Shown here: piece by piece, positions 17,399-24,870 of the stretch
How the letters are laid out: the number at the start of each line of letters is the position of its first letter
How positions within the stretch are numbered: position 1 is the stretch's first letter
Source of the DNA: Gemmatimonadota bacterium
GTDB lineage: Bacteria; Gemmatimonadota; Gemmatimonadetes; Longimicrobiales; RSA9
DNA length: 34,107 nucleotides
Direction: 5' to 3'
Assembly: GCA_018224305.1 (NCBI GenBank)
Contig: JAGTUV010000009.1
Coordinates: forward strand, 1-34,107
Program-made: the position numbers and the translations under genes
Notes under the pieces: model-generated
The model's database searches: none
Told to the model about the DNA's origin: nothing
What the model saw: the letters and a program-made list of their open reading frames with translations, nothing else

Positions 17399-17688
17399 GC
17401 CCCCTCCTGGATCATCTCCGGATTCCACGCGGGCTCCCACACCAGATGCGGATGGACTTCCTCGACACCGGGCACTGCGGACACCGCGTTAACAATCGCA
17501 CTCGTGATGTGGCGCTCGAGCGGACAACCGGGCGTCGTCAGCGTGTACGTCACCGTCACCGTGCGCTCGAAGACGTTCACGTCGTAGACCAGGCCGAGCG
17601 TCATGATGTCCAACCCGATTTCCGGGTCTATCACGGTTGCCAGTGCGGCGCACACCGCTGCCTCCTGCTCTTCCGCCTGCGGGATCAT
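17392..17688 (-). CDS. DUF59/MIP18-family iron-sulfur assembly protein
   Basis: The 98-residue product has the family pattern [23 protein letters not shown], then [27 protein letters not shown], with the conserved cysteine in TPGCPL and a PWNPEM-like end (EPAWNPEM). Relatives (SufT, PaaD, the Mrp-associated proteins) help to load or mature iron-sulfur centres. Its ATG overlaps the NnrS-like gene stop by 4 bp. In this operon a role in maintaining Fe-S clusters of the regulator or the ferredoxin protein is possible. Confidence 0.92.
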   Translation of the reverse strand: MIPQAEEQEAAVCAALATVIDPEIGLDIMTLGLVYDVNVFERTVTVTYTLTTPGCPLERHITSAIVNAVSAVPGVEEVHPHLVWEPAWNPEMIQEGAW

Positions 17689-18989
17689 GGTCGCGTTCTC
17701 CACAGTTTCAGCATCTGTGCACTCTCGATCACCACGCCCGTCAGCAGCATGAGTGCGCTGACGCGCGCAGCGACAGGGTATCCGGCGACGATCGCCGCAA
17801 TCATTCCGATCGTTCCCAGCACCAGTGCGCTCACCGCCAGCGTCGCTGCGCGCGTCGAGTACAGCTCCGTGACGAGAGGCACGGGCCGCGTGCCCGCGAG
17901 CGGGCCGAAGCGGTGGTACCACACCAGGAATGGCACGATCTTGTAGTAGTGCGCCGCAACGAAGAGGCTGATACCGAGGAGCACGGCGGCCACGTACGCA
18001 GTTGCGACGCGCGCACTCGCGACCGAAAGCAGTACCGGCGTCGACAGCACCAGTGCGAGGGCCAGAACGGACAGTGCCGCGGCGGCGAGGCGCATCCCCG
18101 GATCCAGCGCAGGACGATGGCGGCGTGCATAGAACGATCGGGCCTGCAACAGGAACGCGGCACAGCCCGCCGCGATCAGCACCGCAGGCGTCCAGTAGCT
18201 CACCAGTCGCGGCGCGTGATGCAGGAACGCGAGCACGCCCGTCCCCGTCGCGATCAGCGCCACGGCCGCCTTCGCAAACCGGTCGCCCGCGCCGTGGCTG
18301 AGCAGGAACATCGGCAGCAGGCGATGGCCGACACCGATCATCACCAGCAGTACCCAGCCGGCGATCGCCACGTGCAGGTGCACGCCCAGCGCGGCGACGC
18401 GTCCCGCACCGAGGTAGCCCCAGCGCAGATTGCCCGTAAGCGCCAGGCCGAGAACCAGCGTGATCATCAGAAAGAATGCAGCGCATGCGAGCGCCCACCA
18501 CGTTACGTCGCGTCGCTTCGATGCGTGCAGTGTCGCGGCCAGATTGCCGACGAAGAGCAGGATGCCCGCGCCGAACGTGGCCGCGCCGGCCAGCATCAGA
18601 ACCGGACGGTACAGCACGAGTCCGATCACGAACGCGGCCAGGCCCGGCACGTACAGCGCGAAGCTCGCGTGCGCCAGCCGCACTGAACGGATCGGCTTCC
18701 CCAGCGCCACCGGCAGGAACTGGTACAGCGCGCCCATGATCGATGTCGTGATCCAGCCCAGCGTGAACAGGTGCGTGACACCCGCGACCCGCGGCGACAG
18801 AAACGCGCCGCCCGCCAGGTCGCCCGCGACCAGAACCACGCCCGCGGCACCAGACAGCAGGAACAGCAGCGCGGCAGCGAAGTGCTCGCCCGGCAGGATG
18901 AACGGCGGCGCGTTCGCGCCCGCCATACCGGGCGCCGCTGTCGGCACAGTCTGCGGTTTCGTGCCGGCGCTCCTCGTGCGCACATCCAT
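17685..18989 (-). CDS. NnrS-like polytopic heme/copper membrane protein
   Basis: The 434-residue product has about twelve hydrophobic segments. Histidines sit in or near helices: [55 protein letters not shown] and [20 protein letters not shown]. This is the pattern of NnrS and related heme-copper-like proteins linked with nitric oxide metabolism; the exact family needs a profile search. ATG 18989 forms TAATG with the regulator stop and has AGGAG eight bases upstream. The two small His-rich genes at 14258 and 19934 look like one-third-size relatives. Confidence 0.75.
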   Translation of the reverse strand: MDVRTRSAGTKPQTVPTAAPGMAGANAPPFILPGEHFAAALLFLLSGAAGVVLVAGDLAGGAFLSPRVAGVTHLFTLGWITTSIMGALYQFLPVALGKPIRSVRLAHASFALYVPGLAAFVIGLVLYRPVLMLAGAATFGAGILLFVGNLAATLHASKRRDVTWWALACAAFFLMITLVLGLALTGNLRWGYLGAGRVAALGVHLHVAIAGWVLLVMIGVGHRLLPMFLLSHGAGDRFAKAAVALIATGTGVLAFLHHAPRLVSYWTPAVLIAAGCAAFLLQARSFYARRHRPALDPGMRLAAAALSVLALALVLSTPVLLSVASARVATAYVAAVLLGISLFVAAHYYKIVPFLVWYHRFGPLAGTRPVPLVTELYSTRAATLAVSALVLGTIGMIAAIVAGYPVAARVSALMLLTGVVIESAQMLKLWRTRP

Positions 18990-19720
18990 TACGCCGCTCC
19001 TCTGCGATACGTGCAGGACGCGTCTCCCGCCGGGATGTAGTTCAGACGCGTCAGCCGCTCGCCCATCAGCTCCCTCACGAACGCCAACTCCGCGCGGCAG
19101 GGAACCCGCGTCACGTCCACCACCTCGCGCAGCGGGCAATGACACAGCCGAAGCTCGGGCTGTTCCGCTCCCTCGTGCGCCAGCGCCATGAACCCCAGTT
19201 CGGAGAGGATCCGGGCCGCCTCCTCCGCCCGGGCCGGACCCTCCAGCCCTGCGACCCGCGTCAGCGCGGCGTCACGCCGCTCGGCGATGTACTCGTCGAA
19301 GAACTCCTCGAGCAGCGCTTCATTTCCAGTCGACACCAGGTGCATGACCAGGCCCCGAAGGACCTCGCCTTCACGACGCGGGAACAGCGACTCCGATGCG
19401 GCCGTCAACGCGTACACCACCTCCGGCCGGCCAGGCCCCGAACGCCGCGTGCCCCGCCGCTCCACCAGGCCCTCCGCCGTCAGCGCCTGCAGATGATGCC
19501 GGACCGTCTCGACATTCAGCCTCGCCTCCTCCGACAGCAGCGGGATCGTCGCCGAGCCCCGACGCTTGAGGCTGTTCACCAGCTCCCGCCGCGTCCCGTT
19601 CAGCCCCGGCGCACTCATGCCCGCCGGGCTCGCCGCCGGCACGCTCGGCCCCAGCGCGCCAGCCGCCAGTGCGCTCAGCGCCGCCTGAACAATCTCTTCC
19701 CGGCCGCCGTTGCGGTCCAT
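18989..19720 (-). CDS. SufR-like winged-helix regulator with cysteine cluster
   Basis: The 243-residue protein has a DNA-binding region at about residues 42-110 ([46 protein letters not shown], then [10 protein letters not shown]), as in the COG2345/SufR and ArsR-like groups. The C-terminal half holds Cys193, 195, 208 and 236, in [19 protein letters not shown] and DASCTY. The Cys195-x12-Cys208 spacing matches SufR iron-sulfur ligands. A cluster sensing NO, oxygen or iron is therefore likely. GGAGG lies five bases before the ATG. It heads the nine-gene minus operon, and a palindrome in its promoter region suggests autoregulation. Confidence 0.85.
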   Translation of the reverse strand: MDRNGGREEIVQAALSALAAGALGPSVPAASPAGMSAPGLNGTRRELVNSLKRRGSATIPLLSEEARLNVETVRHHLQALTAEGLVERRGTRRSGPGRPEVVYALTAASESLFPRREGEVLRGLVMHLVSTGNEALLEEFFDEYIAERRDAALTRVAGLEGPARAEEAARILSELGFMALAHEGAEQPELRLCHCPLREVVDVTRVPCRAELAFVRELMGERLTRLNYIPAGDASCTYRRGAA

Positions 19721-19771
19721 TCACCCTCCGTTGTCGTACGGGTCAGACGATCGCCGTACTGCCTGCCTTAT

Positions 19772-19789
19772 TCAAGACGATGTTCTTGA
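19772..19789. promoter_or_regulatory. Inverted repeat TCAAGA-N6-TCTTGA
   Basis: A perfect 6-bp inverted repeat with a 6-bp spacer lies 52-69 bp upstream of the regulator ATG, in the divergent promoter region. It may be a second regulator site; it does not match the FNR consensus TTGAT-N4-ATCAA. Confidence 0.4.
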
Positions 19790-19795
19790 TAATTA

Positions 19796-19814
19796 TGTGG
19801 GGAGTTTCCCCACA
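19796..19814. promoter_or_regulatory. Candidate operator palindrome, site 1
   Basis: TGTGGGGA-GTT-TCCCCACA is a perfect 8-3-8 palindrome between the divergent regulator and small membrane protein genes. It abuts AT-rich sequence (TTGATAATTATG) that could be promoter elements. A related site is found at 28426-28444. The likely ligand is the SufR-like regulator (inference). Confidence 0.6.
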
Positions 19815-19933
19815 ATGCCGTCCTCCGATCCACTACATCAGAATCCGCTCGCGCCCGACGGATGCCGATTCACCTATTTCCTACCTTTATGTCGTGAATC
19901 GCCGGACGTCGGATCGAGACAACGACAGGACCC

Positions 19934-20374
19934 ATGGAACCATTCGTCAGGAACTTCATCCGATCGAGCCTGCTGTGGCTGGGCGGCGGCGTATTGCTCG
20001 GGGTGTGGATGGCGGTGTCACCGCAGGCGATCCTCTACCGTCCTGCCCACGTTCATGCGAACCTGCTCGGCTTCGTGAGCATGATGATCTTCGGCGTCGC
20101 ATACCACGTGATTCCGCGATTCACAGGCAGCCCGTTGCGCAGCCGCAGGGTTGCGGTGCTGCATCTGTGGGTGGCGAATGTCGGCCTCGTGGGCCTGGTT
20201 GGCGGCTGGCTGCTGCGGCCATCGATGTGGGAAGCGGGCACGGCAGCGGTGATGACGGGTGGGGTCGTGAGCGCCACCGGCTCGTTCCTGTTCATCGGCA
20301 ACCTGTGGCTGACGCTCGGTCCGGTCCGACGGGCAGCGCGCCCTGGCGTCCTGCACTCTGGACCTGCCGCGTGA
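19934..20374 (+). CDS. Small His-rich four-TM membrane protein (heme-copper/NnrS-related)
   Basis: The 146-residue product has about four membrane segments and the histidine pattern YRPAHVHANLLGFVSMMIFGVAYHVIPRF (His39, 41, 58), close in layout to the 14258-14713 gene. AGGA lies five bases before the ATG. It is the first + strand gene of the operon diverging from the regulator and stands before the DUF542 gene. A heme- or copper-related role in NO handling is inferred from motif and context only. Confidence 0.75.
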   Translation: MEPFVRNFIRSSLLWLGGGVLLGVWMAVSPQAILYRPAHVHANLLGFVSMMIFGVAYHVIPRFTGSPLRSRRVAVLHLWVANVGLVGLVGGWLLRPSMWEAGTAAVMTGGVVSATGSFLFIGNLWLTLGPVRRAARPGVLHSGPAA

Positions 20375-20456
20375 CGCGGGTCGCACTGTCCTGGCGGTCG
20401 CGCACTGGATGGTGGCGGACTGAACCCCCATTGTATACGACATGACGGAGTCGATG

Positions 20457-20657
20457 ATGAGCAGAGCAACTGTGATGCAGATGACAGTCAATGAAACGAT
20501 CCGCCGGTTCCCGGCGACGGTCGAGATCTTCAACCGATACGGCATCGATGCATGCTGCGGCGGCGCGGCGTCGGTGGCGGAGGCGGCGGTGCGCGATGGC
20601 GCCGATCCGGTAAAGCTACAGGGCGAGCTGTTGAGCGTAATCGGAGCGGCGGCGTGA
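20457..20657 (+). CDS. DUF542 (RIC/ScdA N-terminal) domain protein
   Basis: The short protein has MTVNETIRRFPATVEIFNRYGIDACCGGAASVAEAA, the DUF542 domain that forms the N-terminus of ScdA/YtfE, the iron-centre repair (RIC) proteins induced by nitric oxide. The C-terminal hemerythrin domain of full RIC proteins is missing, so this is a stand-alone domain. I chose the ATG at 20457, which has GGAG six bases upstream; ATG codons at 20454 and 20442 are alternatives. Its stop overlaps the GTG of the cupin gene. The DACCGG cysteines may bind metal or a persulfide. Confidence 0.9.
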   Translation: MSRATVMQMTVNETIRRFPATVEIFNRYGIDACCGGAASVAEAAVRDGADPVKLQGELLSVIGAAA

Positions 20658-20965
20658 ACGCGCTCCCGATCGGACCGGGTGCGCGGGACGACCGTCCGGC
20701 GACCGCGCTCCTGTACGACCATCCGAACGCCCGGATCGTCGCCTTTCACCTGCTGCCCGGGCAGCAGGTCGCCGAGCATCGCAGCACTTCGACCGTGACC
20801 GTGCATGTGACCGAGGGCTCCGGCGTATTCCGCGGATCGGAGTCCGAGTCGCGGCTGGAGACGGGACAGATCGCGGTGTTCGAGCCGGACGAGGTGCACT
20901 CCATCGATGCCGGCGCGGAGCCGCTCCGCTTTGTGGCGATCATCACCCCGCGACCGGGCGGCTGA
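20654..20965 (+). CDS. Small cupin-domain protein
   Basis: The 103-residue product reads as one cupin barrel: FHLLPGQQVAEHRSTSTVTVHVTEGSGVFRGSESESRLETGQIAVFEPDEVHSIDAG. Possible metal ligands are His in AEHRS and His in DEVHSI. The GTG start overlaps the DUF542 stop (GTGA) and has GGAG eight bases upstream. Heme A synthase begins 6 bp after the stop. It is smaller than the cupin at 14760-15176; the pair may share a role in the island. Confidence 0.88.
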   Translation: MNALPIGPGARDDRPATALLYDHPNARIVAFHLLPGQQVAEHRSTSTVTVHVTEGSGVFRGSESESRLETGQIAVFEPDEVHSIDAGAEPLRFVAIITPRPGG

Positions 20966-20971
20966 ACGTTC

Positions 20972-22078
20972 ATGGCCACACTCTCCCCTGCGGCACCGGT
21001 TGCGGTTCGACCGGACTGGCGGCTCGACATCCCCGAAGAGAAGCGGCGTCCCATCCGCGTCTGGCTGTGGAGCATCGCCGCGCTGACGTTCGGTGTGATG
21101 GTCGTCGGAGGAATCACGCGCCTGACGCTGTCCGGGCTGTCGATCGTTTCCTGGGACCCGCTCTTCGGCGTGATACCGCCGCTCAGCGACGCGCAGTGGC
21201 AGGCGACGTTCGAAGCGTACAGGCAGTTCCCGGACTACGACTGGCGAACCGGCATGACACTCGCCGAGTTCAAGTTCATCTTCTTCTGGGAGTATCTGCA
21301 CCGCCTGCTTGCAAGGCTGATCGGATTCGCGTTCCTGATCCCGTTCGTCTGGTTCCTGGCGCGCGGCTACTTCAACCGTGCGCTTACGGGTCGTGCGCTC
21401 GCACTGTTTGCGCTGGGCGGGATGCAGGGCGTCATGGGCTGGTTCATGGTGATGAGCGGACTCGTCGACCGCCCGAGCGTCAGTCATTACCGCCTCGCCG
21501 CACACCTGAGTCTGGCCTTCCTCATCTTCGGCTACGCGCTCTGGCTCGCGCGCGACCTCCGCCTGACGCGGGCACGCGCTGTGGTGGACCCGGGCGTCCA
21601 TCGAATGATGTTACGCGGTCTGGCGCTGCTCGGCGCTGTGACGAGCGTGCAGATCGTATGGGGTGCGTTCGTCGCGGGGCTGCGTGCCGGCAAGTTCTAT
21701 CCGACGTTCCCGCTGATGGGCGGCAGCCTGGTCCCGGCGGAACTGCTTCGTCTCGATCCGTTTACGCGCAACTTCGTCGAGAACCCCGTCGCAGTGCAGT
21801 GGATGCACCGCGTGCTTGGCACGCTGCTGCTCGTCGTCGCAGTCGTCTTTGTCGCGCGCGTGCTCCGTTCCGCTGCTGATGCGCTGTCGCGCCGGCTCGG
21901 CGTCATCGTGCTGAGCCTCATCTCCGTGCAGTATCTGCTCGGTGTTCTGACGCTCGTGTATCTGGTGCCGATCAGCCTCGGTGTGATTCACCAGGGCGTC
22001 GCGCTGGTGATCTTCGGTGCATGGCTGTGGTGGCTGCACCACGTGCGGAACCTCGATGTGCAGGGAAGGGCAGCATGA
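20972..22078 (+). CDS. ctaA: Heme A synthase (COX15/CtaA)
   Basis: It oxidises the C8 methyl group of heme O to a formyl group, making heme A in the membrane. The 368-residue length and the family motifs GGITRLTLSGLSIVSWDP and FFWEYLHRLLARLIG (with its heme-binding histidine) support the longer proteobacterial/mitochondrial COX15 type. About eight hydrophobic segments are seen, including VMWMHRVLGT-like sequence (VQWMHRVLGTLLLVVAVV) and LGVIHQGVALVIF. Its stop overlaps the radical SAM gene start. With heme O synthase at 24001 it can supply the heme-copper enzyme encoded at 25772-28319. Confidence 0.95.
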   Translation: MATLSPAAPVAVRPDWRLDIPEEKRRPIRVWLWSIAALTFGVMVVGGITRLTLSGLSIVSWDPLFGVIPPLSDAQWQATFEAYRQFPDYDWRTGMTLAEFKFIFFWEYLHRLLARLIGFAFLIPFVWFLARGYFNRALTGRALALFALGGMQGVMGWFMVMSGLVDRPSVSHYRLAAHLSLAFLIFGYALWLARDLRLTRARAVVDPGVHRMMLRGLALLGAVTSVQIVWGAFVAGLRAGKFYPTFPLMGGSLVPAELLRLDPFTRNFVENPVAVQWMHRVLGTLLLVVAVVFVARVLRSAADALSRRLGVIVLSLISVQYLLGVLTLVYLVPISLGVIHQGVALVIFGAWLWWLHHVRNLDVQGRAA

Positions 22079-23436
22079 AAGCGGAACGCACGCCGGATCT
22101 CGCCACCTCCACTCCGTCTGAGGGCAGGCCGGATCTCACCGGCGCAGGTGCGCCATCCGGCAGGCCGGATCTCGCCGGGATCGATTTCGCGCAGTCACCG
22201 TTCCTCGTCATCTGGGAGGTCACGCGCGCATGCGACCTCGCCTGCCTGCACTGCCGCGCGGAAGCGGTGACGAATCGCAATCCGCTGGAGCTGTCGACGG
22301 AGCAGGGGAAGCGCCTCATGGACGACGTGCGCCGGTTCGGCCGGCCTCTGTTCGTCCTCACGGGCGGCGATCCGCTGAAGCGTCCCGACGTTGTCGAACT
22401 CGTCGAGTACGGCGCTTCGATCGGGCTGCGCATGGCGATGACTCCATCCGGCACGCCGCTGATGACCGAACCCGTGCTCCGGGACCTGAAGGCGGCAGGA
22501 CTCTCGCGCCTGGCGGTGAGTCTGGATGGGTCGAGCGCAGACATCCATGACGCGTTCCGGGGGGTCGAGGGGTCGTGGGCCTGGACCATCCGGATGCTGG
22601 AGGTCGCGCGCGAGATCGGGCTCACGACACAGGTCAACACGACGGTCAGCATGCACAACCTCGACGATTTCGACGCGCTGTGCGACCTGATGGTCCAGCT
22701 CGGCATCACGCTCTGGAGCGTGTTCTTCCTCGTGCCGACCGGTCGTGCGAAGTCCGGCGACGTCGCGAGTGCCGACGAATTCGAGAGCGTGTTCCATCGC
22801 ATGTATGACCTGTCACAGACAGCGCCGTTCGACATCAAGAGCACGGCCGGACCGCAGTATCGGCGTGTGATCCTCCAGCGCCAGGTCGCTGAACGCCGCG
22901 CGGGCGATCGCACGGCCGCTGTAACTCCGCTGACGGCAGGTGTCGGCTTTTCGCTCGCTGACGGCGTCGGCCGGGCCAAGGGCGTGAACGACGGCGATGG
23001 CTTCGTCTTCGTGAGCCACGTGGGCGCAATATACCCTTCCGGGTTTCTCCCGCTCGCGGCCGGCAACGTGCGCAAGGACGACATCGTGGATGTGTACCGC
23101 AATGCGCCGCTGTTCGTGGAGTTGCGCGACCGCACACGGCTGAAGGGGAAATGCGGCGTCTGCGAGTACCGCGATGTGTGTGGTGGAAGCCGGGCTCGCG
23201 CGTATGCCGTGTCCGGTGACTACATGGAGTCCGAGCCATTCTGTGCGCACGTGCCAGCACGCTGGCAGCGCATGGTCGATGCGGGCGAGGCCGAGCCGGT
23301 GGCGGAGTACTTCGAACGCCGCGGGCTGACTGATCGGTCGCTGCCGGTCATTGATGACGGTGTTCCGGCGCAGGGACGGGCGGCGCGCGGTCAACCGCCG
23401 GCTGGTGGTCAGATGCCGTCCGCGACGGCGACTTGA
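22075..23436 (+). CDS. Radical SAM/SPASM protein of the heme-modifying (NirJ/AhbD/TIGR04053-like) type
   Basis: The 453-residue protein has the radical SAM motif CDLACLHC (Cys53, 57, 60) within FLVIWEVTRACDLACLHCRAEA, a phrase typical of the TIGR04053/NirJ/AhbD group. A SPASM-like C-terminal cluster site (CGVCEYRDVCGG, then SEPFC) binds auxiliary iron-sulfur clusters. NirJ and AhbD act on siroheme-derived or coproheme side chains. The N-terminal 40 residues carry repeated GRPDL units and are probably disordered. The ATG overlaps the ctaA stop and AAGGG lies upstream. Position between heme A synthase and a CopD-like gene supports heme work, but the substrate is not certain. Confidence 0.85.
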   Translation: MKAERTPDLATSTPSEGRPDLTGAGAPSGRPDLAGIDFAQSPFLVIWEVTRACDLACLHCRAEAVTNRNPLELSTEQGKRLMDDVRRFGRPLFVLTGGDPLKRPDVVELVEYGASIGLRMAMTPSGTPLMTEPVLRDLKAAGLSRLAVSLDGSSADIHDAFRGVEGSWAWTIRMLEVAREIGLTTQVNTTVSMHNLDDFDALCDLMVQLGITLWSVFFLVPTGRAKSGDVASADEFESVFHRMYDLSQTAPFDIKSTAGPQYRRVILQRQVAERRAGDRTAAVTPLTAGVGFSLADGVGRAKGVNDGDGFVFVSHVGAIYPSGFLPLAAGNVRKDDIVDVYRNAPLFVELRDRTRLKGKCGVCEYRDVCGGSRARAYAVSGDYMESEPFCAHVPARWQRMVDAGEAEPVAEYFERRGLTDRSLPVIDDGVPAQGRAARGQPPAGGQMPSATAT

Positions 23437-23451
23437 CGGCGGCCTTTCACG

Positions 23452-23946
23452 ATGTCCTTCTACTTCATCAACGTGACGGTGCACGTGTTCGCCGCGCTGT
23501 TCTGGCTCGGCGGTATGTTCTTCCTCGCCGTAGTCGGTGCCCCGGTCCTGCGGGCCGTCGAGCCGCCGGAACTGCGCGCGATGCTGTTCCGCCGGCTCGG
23601 CGAACAGTTCCGTACGGCTGGCTGGATCGCCATCGTCATTCTCCTGGTCACGGGAACGCTCAATCTGTATTTCCGCGGCATGCTGACGCTCGATGTTCTG
23701 GCGAGCGGGGATTACTGGAGTTCACGATACGGCCGGTCGCTCGCGTGGAAGGTCGGTGCCGTGACTGCGATGCTGATCGTTCAGGCAGTGCATGACTTCG
23801 GAGTCGGCCCTGCCGCAGCCCGCCTGACGCCCGGCACACCGGAGGCGCTGGCGATACGCCGGCGTGCGGCGCTGCTGGCCAGATTCAGTGCCGTGCTCGG
23901 CATCATCGTGGTCATTGCAGCCGTCAGGCTCGCACGCGGCGGGTGA
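23452..23946 (+). CDS. CopD/DUF4149-like membrane protein
   Basis: The 164-residue product has four hydrophobic segments and starts SFYFINVTVHVFAALFWLGGMFFLAVVGAPVLR. The HVFAALFWLGG pattern with a histidine in TM1 is typical of CopD-like copper-transport proteins. Another histidine is in LIVQAVHDFGVGPAA. It follows the radical SAM gene by 15 bp with no strong ribosome-binding site. It probably handles copper needed for CuA or CuB in the facing operon, but heme handling is also possible. Confidence 0.75.
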   Translation: MSFYFINVTVHVFAALFWLGGMFFLAVVGAPVLRAVEPPELRAMLFRRLGEQFRTAGWIAIVILLVTGTLNLYFRGMLTLDVLASGDYWSSRYGRSLAWKVGAVTAMLIVQAVHDFGVGPAAARLTPGTPEALAIRRRAALLARFSAVLGIIVVIAAVRLARGG

Positions 23947-24000
23947 CGCGCACGTCGAGGAGCGAGGGGCGATCCTGTGCCGGCGACCGGACCGCGTGGA

Positions 24001-24870
24001 TCAGAAGGGAAGCAGCAGGTCCGCCACCAGTGCACCCAGCACCAGCGGCAGCACGAGCAGTGAGCTGAAGAAGAGCCGTCGTGCGGGGAGGCGTTCCGGC
24101 TCGCGCACGAACCGCCAAGCAAAGAGTACGTATCCTGCTGCCGTCGTGCCGGCGATGGCCGCGTACAGTGCACCGATCGGTGCCGAGAGGCCGAGCATCA
24201 CAACGCACACGAGCATCGCGAACGCGTACATGAACGAGACCCGGGCGCTCGACCGTCCCGTGGGTTCCACGATGTTCAGCAGCACACAGCCCGCTCGCTC
24301 ATAGTCCTCCCTGCCCAGACAGCCGATGGCCAGAAAGTGTGGTATCTGCCACATGAACAGCACCCCGGTCAGTGCCAGTGCCGCTCCGTTGATCGGCACG
24401 CCCGCAGCCGTCCATCCCGCCAGCACGGGTAGTGCACCGGGGATCGCGCCCGCGAGGGTGCAGAAAGCGGTGCGGCGCTTGAGCGGTGTGTACAGATAGA
24501 CGTAACTGACGTGGCTCAGCACGAGAAATACCGTCGCGGGCCAGGGCAGCAGGCTGACCGAGATGACGAACCCCACGGCGCTGAGGCTCCAGCCGAAGAG
24601 GCCGGCGTTGCGCGGACTGATCATGCCGGACGGGATGGGCCGTCCGGCGGTGCGGCGCATCCGTGCATCGCCCGTACGCTCGGCCAGGTGATTCAACGCT
24701 GCTGCCCCCCCGGACATGAGCATGGTCGCGAGCAATGCAATGGCGAGTCGCACGGGCTGGCCCCACCCGCCCGTCGCCGTGATGAAGCCCGCGGCAGCGC
24801 TCGTGCCGATGAACAGCGTGATGCCGGGCTTCGTCAGCTCGTAGTACCCGCTCAGTACGCGCGCCGACAT
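24001..24870 (-). CDS. ctaB: Protoheme IX farnesyltransferase (heme O synthase)
   Basis: It joins farnesyl diphosphate to heme B to give heme O, in the inner membrane. The 289-residue protein has nine hydrophobic segments and UbiA-family motifs: NHLAERTGDARMRRTAGRP (the first polar loop, with Glu and Asp in place of the usual Asp pair), YTPLKRRT, AGAIPGALPVLAGW, and LFMWQIPHFLAI. Its ATG overlaps the SCO gene stop (ATGA), so it is coupled to the heme-copper operon. It converges with the CopD-like gene across a 54-bp gap. Confidence 0.95.
   Translation of the reverse strand: MSARVLSGYYELTKPGITLFIGTSAAAGFITATGGWGQPVRLAIALLATMLMSGGAAALNHLAERTGDARMRRTAGRPIPSGMISPRNAGLFGWSLSAVGFVISVSLLPWPATVFLVLSHVSYVYLYTPLKRRTAFCTLAGAIPGALPVLAGWTAAGVPINGAALALTGVLFMWQIPHFLAIGCLGREDYERAGCVLLNIVEPTGRSSARVSFMYAFAMLVCVVMLGLSAPIGALYAAIAGTTAAGYVLFAWRFVREPERLPARRLFFSSLLVLPLVLGALVADLLLPF

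Noticed and set aside
19772-19795. FNR/DNR box upstream of the divergent operons
   Set aside because: TTGATAATTATG has only one good half-site of TTGAT-N4-ATCAA; the neighbouring 8-3-8 palindrome is a much better operator.
20442-20456. Upstream ATG (20442) as start of the DUF542 gene
   Set aside because: No ribosome-binding site precedes it, whereas GGAG is correctly spaced for the ATG at 20457; it remains an alternative.
20018-21601. Long minus-strand frame opposite ctaA, DUF542 and cupin genes
   Set aside because: It spans four well-supported + strand genes and has no recognisable motif.
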